From positions 124,001 through 188,000 of the forward strand of contig MWCT01000004.1 of the NCBI GenBank assembly GCA_002070185.1: a DNA stretch of 64,000 nucleotides, given 5' to 3'. This DNA is from a candidate division BRC1 bacterium ADurb.Bin183 (GTDB lineage Bacteria > Sumerlaeota > Sumerlaeia > MWCT01). Position 1 is the first letter of the stretch. Every line of letters starts with the position of its first letter. Of the stretch, positions 52,325 through 61,453 are shown in pieces. Below the pieces are notes generated by a model. The model did no database searches. It saw nothing but the letters and a program-made list of their open reading frames with translations, and was not told where the DNA came from. The translations under genes were made by a program, and so were the position numbers.

Positions 52325-54244
52325 TTAGGTTATTTTCATATCATCGTAATGGGTTAATTTGGCTCCTAAGGTCTTTTTAATAACATCCACAGCCGATTTT
52401 ATGTCAGGGTTTTGCGACAACAATTCAAGGATTTTCTTCTTTGGGTAGTTTGTATCCTTAAAAAGACGCTTGTATTGGCTTTCATCAAAATGATGAATTG
52501 GCGCCAATTCATCGGCGTCATCGGAAGGCGTGGGCAAATAATCCGTATCCTCGGTTGAGGGATACTCGCAATTTTCCTTCTCGGCGTTATTTTGGTTAGC
52601 CGCAGATGGTGAATCGCCAGCTGCGGGCTCGGCTGGTTTTGATATCAAATCAGATGGGGATGATTCCGGAGGTTGCAATTCAATTTTGATGCGTCCGGGT
52701 TTTCCGCTCAATTTGGAAAACATTTGCTCCATCAATTTTAGAGTATCCCCTTTGACAATTATATCTACCAAAACCTGTTCTGGAACGCTGATGGTGAGCA
52801 GATTGTTGTTATCCATACGAAAAGCGGCGCGTTCAAGAGTTGCGGCAAGAATGGGTTTTTTTTGAAGAATCAATTCAATTAATCGGTTGATTAATTGGGT
52901 TTGGTCTTGCAGCGCTTCAATCTGCTCGATAGACCATTGGACGGTTTTGGGACTTGGCTGATTGTTAGCGTTTCCATTGAAAAGATCTGCTGCGTGCGCC
53001 TTTTGCAGCGGCAGCGGCGATGCATCATAATAAGCCGCCGGCTGATTATAATCCTGCCTCGGCGCAGGAGCTGGAATCCCCTTGTCCATCTTTTTGATGC
53101 GCGATAGGATCGTTTCGATATCAACATCCGTCTGAATGGCGCAGAGTTTGATAAATGCGAACTCAATAAGGAATCGAGCCTGCGGCACGGTTTTAATCCG
53201 CTCTTCAAGAAGGAAGAATGTGTTCATGGCATTTAAAAGAAACGGAAGAGCAATGCCGTCGAGCAGATTATTAATCTCTTTGAAACGCTCGGCGGAATAT
53301 GCCGTTGACTCCAATTCGGCGCCGGCTTTGAGAATCATCAAATCCCTTAAAAAAGCCAGCATGGTTTTTACAAAACGTTCAAGGTCGCGTCCTTTATTAA
53401 CGAGTTGCGATATGCGCTCGAGCAAGGAGCGAATATCGCGCCGCGCAAGGTCGTTCACCGTTCCGATAAGGAGATCCAGCTCAACAAGTCCGAGCAGCTG
53501 GCTGACATATTCAAACTTGATTTGCCCGCCGGAAAGGGAAATCAGCTGATCCAGAGTTACCTCTGCATCGCGGAGCCCGCCCTCGGCGCTTGAAGCGATG
53601 GCTTCTAAAATCGCCTCTTTTTCCTCCGGCGAGACTTTGACTCCTTTCTCCCTTGAAAGAATTAGGCTTAGGCGGTCGTGGATATCTTTTGCCGTGATAC
53701 GCTCAAAAAGGAACATTTGGCAGCGGCTTTTAATGGTCTCCGGGATTTTTTCCAGCTCGGTTGTGGCAAAAATAAAAACAACAAATGGCGGCGGCTCTTC
53801 CAGCGTTTTAAGCAAGGCATTGAAGGCAGGGCGGCTCAACATGTGGACTTCGTCAATGATATACACTTTTTTCCTTGCGGAAAACGGGGCGCGATTGATG
53901 CCTTCCTGCAAATCGCGAATATCGTCAATGCCCGTGTAGGATGCGCCGTCAATTTCAGTGACATCCATCGAATTGCCCTGCGTAATGGAAACACATTGTG
54001 CGCATTTATTGCACGGGTTGGGCGTTATCCCGTCCGCGCAGTTGAGCGCCTTGGCAAGGATACGCGCGATGCTTGTCTTTCCCACGCCGCGAGGTCCGGC
54101 GAAGAGATAGGCGTTGGCAATGCGTCCTTCCTTGAGGGCATTTTGCAATTGGCGCTTTGCTGTTTCCTGCCCGACCACATCTTCAAAAGTCTGCGGACGC
54201 CACTTTCTCGCCAGCACAATATATGAATCGCTTTTTTCCTTCAA
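52325..54244 (-). CDS. dnaX: DNA polymerase III tau/gamma subunit
   Basis: The 639-residue clamp-loader ATPase. AAA+ domain with Walker A GPRGVGKTS (residues 50-58), zinc motif around CNKCAQC, DEVHML Walker B, and SRC...FLFERI sensor. From about residue 380 it becomes a variable linker rich in Pro/Gln/Ala, then a tau-specific C-terminal domain. A run of eight A (52863 down to 52856) covers codons 461-463, with a stop 8-9 codons on in the -1 frame; programmed slippage could yield a gamma-like form of about 470 residues. The start is a TTG with only a weak ribosome site. It heads the dnaX-ybaB-recR cluster. Confidence 0.95.
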   Translation of the reverse strand: MKEKSDSYIVLARKWRPQTFEDVVGQETAKRQLQNALKEGRIANAYLFAGPRGVGKTSIARILAKALNCADGITPNPCNKCAQCVSITQGNSMDVTEIDGASYTGIDDIRDLQEGINRAPFSARKKVYIIDEVHMLSRPAFNALLKTLEEPPPFVVFIFATTELEKIPETIKSRCQMFLFERITAKDIHDRLSLILSREKGVKVSPEEKEAILEAIASSAEGGLRDAEVTLDQLISLSGGQIKFEYVSQLLGLVELDLLIGTVNDLARRDIRSLLERISQLVNKGRDLERFVKTMLAFLRDLMILKAGAELESTAYSAERFKEINNLLDGIALPFLLNAMNTFFLLEERIKTVPQARFLIEFAFIKLCAIQTDVDIETILSRIKKMDKGIPAPAPRQDYNQPAAYYDASPLPLQKAHAADLFNGNANNQPSPKTVQWSIEQIEALQDQTQLINRLIELILQKKPILAATLERAAFRMDNNNLLTISVPEQVLVDIIVKGDTLKLMEQMFSKLSGKPGRIKIELQPPESSPSDLISKPAEPAAGDSPSAANQNNAEKENCEYPSTEDTDYLPTPSDDADELAPIHHFDESQYKRLFKDTNYPKKKILELLSQNPDIKSAVDVIKKTLGAKLTHYDDMKIT

Positions 54245-54588
54245 AATCTTATTTCCGTTTCAGAATGGATAATAACAGATGAACATTAAATTAACTATGG
54301 GATGCCCGCCATGCGGTCAATAAATTATTTTGAGAATAAGCGCACCTCTTTGGAAGCGGACTGTATCAGGGGGTCATCCCTTATGAAAAATTAAGTTTGT
54401 GTTAAACCCGCCCTGCCTCGAAAAGAAACTGCCCTCTTCGTTATTCATAAAATCTCGATTTGAAAAACTGCGGTGTTTTTTTAGTATTTAAGAAAATAAC
54501 TTGATTGGTATTTTTAAAATAAAATAAAAGTCGTTTCATTGTTTGAGTTTTCATGAACATCATTTTATCCAACGGAGGTTGTGGAGAT
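54245..54588. other. Divergent intergenic region between dnaX and nucleotide-sugar dehydrogenase
   Basis: 344 bp containing the promoters of two divergent genes. A GGAGG (54574-54578) and GTGGAG precede the ATG at 54589. No RNA gene, hairpin terminator or convincing -35/-10 pair was recognised; the right half (54470-54540) is very AT-rich. Confidence 0.45.
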
Positions 54589-56229
54589 ATGAAAATCGCA
54601 TATTCGATGAGTCCGGACGGTGAACAGTTTGCCTTGCCGACGGAGGATGAATCATCGGCAGAATTTAAGCGTGTCGAAAAAATTGTGGAAGAACAGCGCG
54701 CGATGGGTCGGGAGATTGTTGTTGTGCTTGGCGTTGGCTTTGTCGGTGCAGTTATGGCGGCGGTTGTTGCGGATTCTGTGGATGCAACCGGCAAACCGGG
54801 AAAATTTGTCATCGGGGTTCAGCGCCCCAGTACCCGCAGCTATTGGAAAATCCCTCTATTAAATCGCGGCGTCTCCCCTGTTAAAGCGGATGATCCGGAA
54901 GTGGATGTGATGATTCGCCGATGCGTTCTTGAGAAGAAATGTCTTATCGCAACTCATATTTATGATGTGATGACACTGGCTGATGTGGTGGTTGTGGATG
55001 TTCAATGTGATTATTTGAAGGAATCGCTGGGCAATGTTCGGACAGGGCGGACGGATATGGATGCGTTGGAAGGTTCTTTTCAGGTTATTGCAGACCGTAT
55101 TCCTGCCAAGGCGCTTGTTCTTATCGAAACAACCGTCGCTCCGGGCACAACAGAACAGATTGCTCTCCCCATAATGAAGAAGGCTTTCCGCAAGCGTGGA
55201 ATCGAGAGCGAGCCGCTCCTTGCGCATAGTTATGAACGCGTGATGCCGGGGAAAAACTATGTTGCCAGCATTCGCGACTTTTGGCGCGTTTGCAGCGGTG
55301 TCAATCAGGAGGCTCGGGAAAGAGTGGTTAAATTTCTGAACGAGGTTTTAAACACGAAAAAATATCCGCTCACGGTTCTTGATCGCCCGATTGAATCCGA
55401 GACGGCAAAGATTGTCGAAAATTCGTATCGCGCCGCGATTCTTGCCTTCCTTGATGAGTGGAGTCTTTTTGCGGAGAGAAATGGCGTGGATATCTTGAAG
55501 GTCATCAATGCCATCAAGGTTCGCCCCACTCATTGCAACATCATCTTTCCGGGTCCCGGCATAGGCGGTTATTGCCTTCCCAAGGATGGCGGGCTGGGGT
55601 ATTGGGCATACAAACATATTCTTGGTTTTGAGGATGAGATTTTCAAAATCACGCCCATGGCGATTGATATAAACGACACGCGCGGACTTCATGCCGCTCA
55701 ACTTGTGCGCGACGCCATGAGGAACATGGGGCGCCCCATAGCCTCGGCGGATATTTTGATTCTCGGCGCCGCCTACCGGGAGGATGTCGGCGACACGCGT
55801 TACAGCGGCTCGGAAGTCATGATTCGCAAATTGTCAGAGATGGGCGCGGAGATTCGCGTGCATGATCCATATGTCCTTCACTGGTGGGAATTTGAGCAGC
55901 AGGATTCCTACCCGAGCCCGAATTACAGCCTCAAGCGCTTTTTCCGCAATCAGGAAAAACTCAAAGATTTGCGAATCCAACAGAATCTTGATATAGCAAT
56001 GAAGGGCGCGGATGCCATTGTCCTTGCCGTCCGCCATGAGCCGTATCTCAATCTCACACCTGATGAAACCATCAAGAAAACCGGCAAGCCGGTTGCGGTC
56101 ATTGATTGTTTTGGTATTTTGGACGATGCAAAGATTAAACGCTTTTTTGAGCTGGGCTGCGAGGTCAAGGGAATGGGACGCGGACATATTCAGCGAATCA
56201 AGGACGAGGTTAGAAAAGCGCAAAGATAG
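54589..56229 (+). CDS. Nucleotide-sugar (UDP-glucose/UDP-ManNAc-type) dehydrogenase
   Basis: A 546-residue NAD-dependent four-electron dehydrogenase producing a UDP- or GDP-uronic acid for surface polysaccharides. It has the Rossmann motif VLGVGFVG (residues 46-53) after a 40-residue N-terminal extension. The central region has EPLLAHSYERVMPGKNY and ENSYRAAILAFLDEWS, the catalytic Cys lies in GPGIGGYCLPKD, and the C-terminal domain has a DILILGAAYREDVGDTRYS segment. Substrate is not determined; the extension and length differ from ordinary UDP-glucose dehydrogenase (about 440 residues). ATG at 54589 is favoured; an ATG at 54553 is in frame. Stop is TAG. Confidence 0.85.
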   Translation: MKIAYSMSPDGEQFALPTEDESSAEFKRVEKIVEEQRAMGREIVVVLGVGFVGAVMAAVVADSVDATGKPGKFVIGVQRPSTRSYWKIPLLNRGVSPVKADDPEVDVMIRRCVLEKKCLIATHIYDVMTLADVVVVDVQCDYLKESLGNVRTGRTDMDALEGSFQVIADRIPAKALVLIETTVAPGTTEQIALPIMKKAFRKRGIESEPLLAHSYERVMPGKNYVASIRDFWRVCSGVNQEARERVVKFLNEVLNTKKYPLTVLDRPIESETAKIVENSYRAAILAFLDEWSLFAERNGVDILKVINAIKVRPTHCNIIFPGPGIGGYCLPKDGGLGYWAYKHILGFEDEIFKITPMAIDINDTRGLHAAQLVRDAMRNMGRPIASADILILGAAYREDVGDTRYSGSEVMIRKLSEMGAEIRVHDPYVLHWWEFEQQDSYPSPNYSLKRFFRNQEKLKDLRIQQNLDIAMKGADAIVLAVRHEPYLNLTPDETIKKTGKPVAVIDCFGILDDAKIKRFFELGCEVKGMGRGHIQRIKDEVRKAQR

Positions 56230-56238
56230 TCTTGCGCA

Positions 56239-57435
56239 TCATGGAACGGTCAAAGTTTTTTTCAGAATAAAAAGGGCGATTTCGGGCGGGCATCGAAAAC
56301 GGAATGGGACTGTGCTGCCAATGCCTCGATTGATGTAGAGAAGTCCGCCGTTTCGTTCAAAAAATCCTTGATCATAAGTCCTATTATATCGCGACGGGCA
56401 GATGACCGGACCGAAAAAGGGCAGGCGAATTTGCCCTCCGTGTGTATGCCCGCAAAGGGTTAATGCGGCTCCGGCGTCCGCAGCGCGTCGGAAATTATCC
56501 GGCGTGTGTGTGACGCAAATGGTAAAAATATCGCGTTTGTCTCGCAGAAGATTATCCCAGATTATGTCGCGCTTCCATGGATGTTCAACGCCATAGATGA
56601 GAATCTGTGACTTGCCTTTTTTGATACGTATGGCTTTGTTATCAAGAACAACGCATCCTTTTTTTTTCATTTCGGCAAGAAAACCTTTGCCGTCCGTCCA
56701 AAAATCATGATTGCCCCGGAGGAAAAAGACGCCATCCGCCGCTTGAAGTTCGGATAGTTTTTTGACTGCTTGTTTGGTATAATCGCTCGCGGATATGTTA
56801 TCGCCGGTAACAAATATGATATGCGGGTTGAGGGCGTTGGCTTCACGGATACAAAAGTCATAGTATTCATCATCCAACGACCCGTCAAAATGGAAGTCCG
56901 TCAAGTGAACTACACGCAAGCCGTCAAAATCATCGGGCAGATTATCGCTCTGAATTTCATAAATGCTTTTTTCCAGTTGGTAATAATTATTAAATGAGTT
57001 GAGAAACCTTCCGAGCCCCAACGGGATACGGGGCGGCGTCCATTTGGGCGCATCCGGGTGAATCAGGCAAACGCGTTCGAGAAGGCGGACTCTCGGAGGA
57101 AAGGGGCGGCTGAGTTTTCTAATAAGCGATATAATGTTAGCGCGGATAAATAAAAGAACGCCGAAGAGGAAATATAAGAGTAAAACGAAGGCAACAAAGC
57201 GGCGGGGATGCAAAGTTAATATTTGCATGATTATATCATTATGGTGATAGCGCGCAAATAACACAATGGGGAAGATTGCCATAAATAGTGCGAAAGCGAT
57301 GATAAGGATCTGTTTCACAAAACGGTCGTGCATAAAAACGATATATTTGTTGATGACGGTGATGCAGATTTTCATCTGTCCCAGCCAGAAGAGAGTTGCC
57401 AAAACTATTTTGAATGCATAATTATTAATCATAAT
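56239..57435 (-). CDS. Membrane-anchored metallophosphoesterase (YaeI/YkuE-like)
   Basis: A calcineurin-like phosphoesterase with N-terminal membrane helices (FKIVLATLFWLGQMKICITVI, KQILIIAFALFMAIFPIVLFA, RFVAFVLLLYFLFGVLLFI). The catalytic metal ligands are complete: HLTDFHFDG, VTGDNI, RGNHDFW, the His of CVTHTP and LCGHTHGGQ. The family acts on UDP-diacylglucosamine-like or phospholipid substrates; exact substrate unknown. The start is uncertain: ATG 57435 has AAGG five bases upstream; ATG 57333 would drop the first helix. The longer frame to 57663 overlaps the divergent RicT gene and is unlikely. Confidence 0.85.
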   Translation of the reverse strand: MMINNYAFKIVLATLFWLGQMKICITVINKYIVFMHDRFVKQILIIAFALFMAIFPIVLFARYHHNDIIMQILTLHPRRFVAFVLLLYFLFGVLLFIRANIISLIRKLSRPFPPRVRLLERVCLIHPDAPKWTPPRIPLGLGRFLNSFNNYYQLEKSIYEIQSDNLPDDFDGLRVVHLTDFHFDGSLDDEYYDFCIREANALNPHIIFVTGDNISASDYTKQAVKKLSELQAADGVFFLRGNHDFWTDGKGFLAEMKKKGCVVLDNKAIRIKKGKSQILIYGVEHPWKRDIIWDNLLRDKRDIFTICVTHTPDNFRRAADAGAALTLCGHTHGGQIRLPFFGPVICPSRYNRTYDQGFFERNGGLLYINRGIGSTVPFRFRCPPEIALFILKKTLTVP

Positions 57436-57616
57436 GCCTTGACTAATGAACAATCCATCTTGGTTGGCGCAATACATTTTTATCCAAAGTTTCTGATGAT
57501 TCAATATGGAGGCTTTGAAAAATCCAACTAATAAATTGACACCTGAAATATCAATCCATAAATGGTGTTCTTTAATAACGTTCGGCGATAAAATTCGAGG
57601 ATGCAAAAAACAAAAT
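57436..57616. other. Divergent spacer upstream of metallophosphoesterase and RicT genes
   Basis: 181 bp AT-rich spacer holding both promoters; no clear -35/-10 pair found. Confidence 0.4.
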
Positions 57617-58486
57617 ATGGTTAAACTGGTTGGAATTAAATTTTCCGATATTTCGATGCCCAAATATTATGTGGATGAAGGGCTCGAACTGAAAATCGGG
57701 GATTTTTGCGTTTGCCTTTGGGGCGAGTTTGAAACGACGGGTTACGTGTGCGCCATCGAACATCGCTACACAGAAGAAATCCCGATGCGTCCGCTTTTTA
57801 AGGTCATTCGCAAAGCAACAGAAGAGGAGGTTGAGAAGTGGAAGGCTTTGAAGGAGCGGGAGCGAAGCGCCATTCAATGCTGCCGCGAAAAGGCTTTGAA
57901 ATATAATCTTGTCATGAAAATCTCCAATGTTCGTTTTGACGACGCCAATAACAAAATCATATTTCATTTTACGGCGGATAAACGCGTTGATTTCAGGGAG
58001 CTGGTGCGCGACCTTGCCGCATCTTTACGCGCCCGCATAGAACTTTGGCAAATTGGCGTGCGGGACGAAGCGCGGGAGATAGACGGCTATGGCGTTTGCG
58101 GGCAGCGCCTCTGTTGCGCGGGTTTTCTTCGGGAATTCAAACCGGTCACTATCCGCATGGCAAAAAATCAGGACATCTTCCTCTCCCCTGCCAAACTTTC
58201 CGGCTGTTGCGGGCGTCTGATGTGTTGTCTTGAATATGAAGAAGAGGAGTATAAAAAGCTGGGAGCCAACGCGCCGGAGGTTGGCGCTTATGTCAAAACC
58301 CAAAATCAGGAAGGCTATATCCTCGAGCGCAACCTCCTCATGCAAACCTGCGTGCTTCAGGATGCCAACGAAAACAAATATAACATCAAATTTGATCAAA
58401 TCGTTGAGATGAAACCGCCAGAACACGCGCAGGATGAGGACGATGAAGAGTTAGATGAGGAGAATAACGGCGCGGATGGCGTGTGA
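57617..58486 (+). CDS. ricT: PSP1/RicT (YaaT-like) Fe-S regulatory protein
   Basis: A 289-residue cytoplasmic protein of the PSP1 family. Features are the DVRFDDANNKIIFHFTADKRVDFRELVRDLA-type region (here starting NVRFDD), GYGVCGQRLCCAGFL and LSGCCGRLMCCLEYE with the paired cysteines that bind an Fe-S cluster in B. subtilis RicT, and an acidic C-terminal tail. In Bacillus it belongs to the RicAFT complex affecting RNA processing and sits near holB/dnaX-type replication genes, as here. The ATG at 57617 begins family homology; the ribosome site is weak. Confidence 0.92.
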   Translation: MVKLVGIKFSDISMPKYYVDEGLELKIGDFCVCLWGEFETTGYVCAIEHRYTEEIPMRPLFKVIRKATEEEVEKWKALKERERSAIQCCREKALKYNLVMKISNVRFDDANNKIIFHFTADKRVDFRELVRDLAASLRARIELWQIGVRDEAREIDGYGVCGQRLCCAGFLREFKPVTIRMAKNQDIFLSPAKLSGCCGRLMCCLEYEEEEYKKLGANAPEVGAYVKTQNQEGYILERNLLMQTCVLQDANENKYNIKFDQIVEMKPPEHAQDEDDEELDEENNGADGV

Positions 58487-58580
58487 GAATCGGATGCAAA
58501 GGTCAAATAATTTGCCTTGACTGAGTCAATTATTCTGATATATCTTTGTGCGCATATTATTCAAAATAGGAAGCGAAAAC

Positions 58581-59168
58581 ATGGAGCCTAAAGAGAAAAT
58601 TTTTACAGCCGCAAAGATTTGTTTTAAAAATTTTGGTCTTAAGAATATGACATTAGCCTGCATTGCCAAAGAGGCGGGGCTGACAGAAAAAGAAATCAAA
58701 ACTTATTACAAGGATGTCAATTCGCTTGTCTCCGATTTGATGACCAAAGGTATTGATGACGTGACAGCCATATTGGAGAAAAGCATTCACTCAAGGGGCA
58801 AGGCGGATGTCAAACTTTCCCGCTTTGTTAAAACACTGCTTTCCGATTATGAGATACACGCTCCCCTATCCAAACTTGTTTCCATGAATTTTGAATATCT
58901 TGACGAAGAGTGCTATATGCTGCGCAATCTGCTCACACAAGAGCAGATAGACCGCTATCGCCTCAACACGGTCATCTTAGGGCGTCTGATTGCCGAGGGG
59001 CAATCGGAAGGCATTTTCCGCAAAGCAGACCCCCTTGAATACGCCTATTATCTACGGGGGCTCATCAACGCCGCCCTGCGATATTGGATAGCGACCAAAT
59101 ACGAAGGGGCGCTTGCGGATTTTGCCGAAAACATTATGCGCACATTCTTTACCGGCATCTATAAATAA
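58581..59168 (+). CDS. TetR-family transcriptional regulator
   Basis: A 195-residue one-component repressor. The N-terminal helix-turn-helix reads IFTAAKICFKNFGLKNMTLACIAKEAGLTEKEIKTYYKD, where the usual aromatic FY-F is changed to KTYYKD; the C-terminal ligand domain is helical. ATG at 58581 is preceded by AGGAAG; the upstream in-frame ATG at 58548 is less likely. It lies upstream of the HgdB-like gene and may regulate it or itself. No operator inverted repeat was recognised in the 120-bp spacer that follows. Confidence 0.85.
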   Translation: MEPKEKIFTAAKICFKNFGLKNMTLACIAKEAGLTEKEIKTYYKDVNSLVSDLMTKGIDDVTAILEKSIHSRGKADVKLSRFVKTLLSDYEIHAPLSKLVSMNFEYLDEECYMLRNLLTQEQIDRYRLNTVILGRLIAEGQSEGIFRKADPLEYAYYLRGLINAALRYWIATKYEGALADFAENIMRTFFTGIYK

Positions 59169-59288
59169 TCCCTGCCTGTTATGCATCGCCGCTGAAAAAT
59201 AAGTTGCCACGGGTATTTATTCATTCATAGAATTCTTTATTCTTCTGGGGACGGAGCAATTCATCCGGAGAAGGAAAGGATATCTAAC

Positions 59289-60287
59289 ATGTCAGGCATT
59301 CGCACGGGATTTACGACAACGCTCCCCGTGGAGATTATATTGGCAGCGGGAGACATCCCCGTTGATTTGAATAATATTTTTGTTGGCAGTTCGCGGGCTG
59401 ATGAATTCATCCAGCGAGCAGAAAAAGACGGCTATCCGCGAAATCTGTGCGCATGGATAAAAGGCATTTATGGCGTCGCAATTCAGGCGTCTTCCGTGGA
59501 TAGAATTATTATCGTTACTGAAGGGGATTGCTCCAACACTTTTTCTATGCTGGAGACGTTTCAGATTTGCGATAATGCGCCAAATATCCTGACTTTCAAC
59601 TTTCCTCGGAACAGGGAGGCATCGAGGTTGGAGTTGGAAATGGAGCGTCTGGCACGGGAGGTTGGCACAACAATAGCCGAGGCGGAAAAGATTCGAATAT
59701 GGTTGAAACCTCTTCGGGAAAAACTCAGCCTGTTAGACCGCTTAACTTGGCAAACAGGACAGGTCACCGGCGGCGAGAATCATTTCTGGCTTGTTTCCTC
59801 AAGCGACTTTTGGGGAAATCCGTTCGTATTTGAAAAAAAACTCGATGAATTTCTGAAAGTGGCGATGAAACGTTCTCCAAACGAGCGCCCGCTTAAGATT
59901 GCCATTGCGGGTGTTCCTCCGATTTTTTCCGACCTTCATGATTACCTGAACTGCCTTGGCGTTCAAGTTGTGCTGAATGAGATGCAGCGCCAGTTCAGCA
60001 TGCCAAACGAAAGCGGTTCGCTTATTGAGCAATATTTATCTTATACGTATCCTTATGATTCGGCATTTCGCATAAAGGATCTCAACAAAGAGATAAAAAA
60101 ACGCGGAGCGGATGGTCTAATTCATTATGTTCAGGCGTTTTGCCATCGAGGAATTGAAGATATGATTCTGCGGCATGAGTTGTCTCTGCCAATCTTGACG
60201 CTCGAAGGGGACAGACCCGGCGCGCTGGACGCCCGCACGTGTCTGCGTCTGGATACTTTTATTGAGATGCTCAAAGATATAAAATGA
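59289..60287 (+). CDS. 2-hydroxyacyl-CoA dehydratase D-subunit-like (HgdB) protein
   Basis: A 332-residue protein of the 2-hydroxyglutaryl-CoA dehydratase D-component family, which normally forms a [4Fe-4S]-bearing heterodimer with a second subunit and an ATPase activator. Candidate cluster cysteines are in YPRNLCAWIKG, EGDCSNTFSM and VQAFCHRGIED. The partner subunit and activator are absent here, so it may be one of the stand-alone members involved in other chemistry. GGAGAAGGAAAGG precedes the ATG. Stop overlaps the DUF58 start (ATGA), indicating coupling. Confidence 0.85.
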   Translation: MSGIRTGFTTTLPVEIILAAGDIPVDLNNIFVGSSRADEFIQRAEKDGYPRNLCAWIKGIYGVAIQASSVDRIIIVTEGDCSNTFSMLETFQICDNAPNILTFNFPRNREASRLELEMERLAREVGTTIAEAEKIRIWLKPLREKLSLLDRLTWQTGQVTGGENHFWLVSSSDFWGNPFVFEKKLDEFLKVAMKRSPNERPLKIAIAGVPPIFSDLHDYLNCLGVQVVLNEMQRQFSMPNESGSLIEQYLSYTYPYDSAFRIKDLNKEIKKRGADGLIHYVQAFCHRGIEDMILRHELSLPILTLEGDRPGALDARTCLRLDTFIEMLKDIK

Positions 60288-61453
60288 CTAACATCCTAAA
60301 AAAAGCATTTAATCGCATTAACCGTATCATCAAGAACTGGGCGGGCATACGGCGCGAATATCGCATCACGCTGGAAGGAATCATCTTTGTCCTTATCACC
60401 TTTTTCATAGGATTTGCCGCCATCAACACAAGCACCAATCTTTTATATCTTATTATGTCCATGATGCTTTCCTTTTTTATTATATCCGGTCTTTTATCCA
60501 CAAGCACGCTGCGCAAAATCAGGGTGCGGCGGCTTGCCGTGCGCCACATCAGCGCAAGAGAAGCGGCAACAATCCCGCTTGAAGTGGCAAACGACAAGCG
60601 TTGGATGTTTTCTTATTCGCTGCGGATCATGGACTATCTTGCTACCGGCGAGATGGTCGGCGTTTGCTATCTTTCGCATATACCGCCTCGCTCAAAAACC
60701 AACATCACCTATCGGGTATTTTTTCCGCACCGCGGGATTTACAAACTTGCCCGCATTCGAATTGTCTCGCGTTTCCCATTTGGTTTTTTTGTAAGGGCAA
60801 TTGCCGTTACGCAATCGCAGGAAATTCTTGTCTATCCGCAGATTATTGACATACGCCCCTTGCTCGAATCCGCAAACGTGGATTTGGGAGAATTTGAGTC
60901 CGGGCGCAAAGGTTCGGGTCACAGTCTTTACGGCTTGCGCGAATACACGCCTTCGGACAGCGCCCGTTTTATTCATTGGAAGGTCTCCGCCCGTTCAAAC
61001 AAGATTATGTTGCGCGAATTTGAAAAGGAAGAGAAAAAAAAGATTACTTTAATTTTTAACAACTCTGCCGCGTTGCCTATATCGAAGGATATTGAAGAGC
61101 TTTTTGAGAACGCTGTTATTTATACCGCTTCCCTTGCCAAATATCTTATAGACCGCGAATTTCAAGTTCAATTGGAAACCGCCTCGGGACGCGTCTCTTT
61201 TGGAATAGGCATATCCCATCTTCATCGCATCCTGCGCGCTCTTGCGATGATTAATCTGGAAAAAAAAGGTCTTGAGATTCCAAACATGAAAATGGACGCC
61301 GATTCAACAAACATCATGATTCATTTTATTCCCGGCTCAAATATTCCATATCAGCCGGAATCTACTCAGGTCATAGATATTACGCGATTTCAATTCATTC
61401 CCCAGCTCGGGGATCAAATTCCCTATCAGGATTTAAACAAAAATGATGCATAA
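60284..61453 (+). CDS. DUF58 domain protein, membrane-anchored
   Basis: A 389-residue protein with two N-terminal membrane helices (GIIFVLITFFIGFAAINTST; LLYLIMSMMLSFFIISGLL). The DUF58 core follows: FESGRKGSGHSLYGLREYTPSDSARFIHWKVSARSNKIMLREFEKEE, shown here as its key blocks G-x-E-F and R-x-Y-x-x-x-D-x-x-R-x-I-x-W. DUF58 proteins usually work with MoxR ATPases and VWA proteins in complex assembly; none is visible upstream. It overlaps the previous gene by 4 bp and the next by several bases, forming an operon. Confidence 0.9.
   Translation: MTNILKKAFNRINRIIKNWAGIRREYRITLEGIIFVLITFFIGFAAINTSTNLLYLIMSMMLSFFIISGLLSTSTLRKIRVRRLAVRHISAREAATIPLEVANDKRWMFSYSLRIMDYLATGEMVGVCYLSHIPPRSKTNITYRVFFPHRGIYKLARIRIVSRFPFGFFVRAIAVTQSQEILVYPQIIDIRPLLESANVDLGEFESGRKGSGHSLYGLREYTPSDSARFIHWKVSARSNKIMLREFEKEEKKKITLIFNNSAALPISKDIEELFENAVIYTASLAKYLIDREFQVQLETASGRVSFGIGISHLHRILRALAMINLEKKGLEIPNMKMDADSTNIMIHFIPGSNIPYQPESTQVIDITRFQFIPQLGDQIPYQDLNKNDA

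Noticed and set aside
57436..57663. N-terminal extension of the metallophosphoesterase frame
   Set aside because: It overlaps the start of the divergent RicT gene and has no conserved content.
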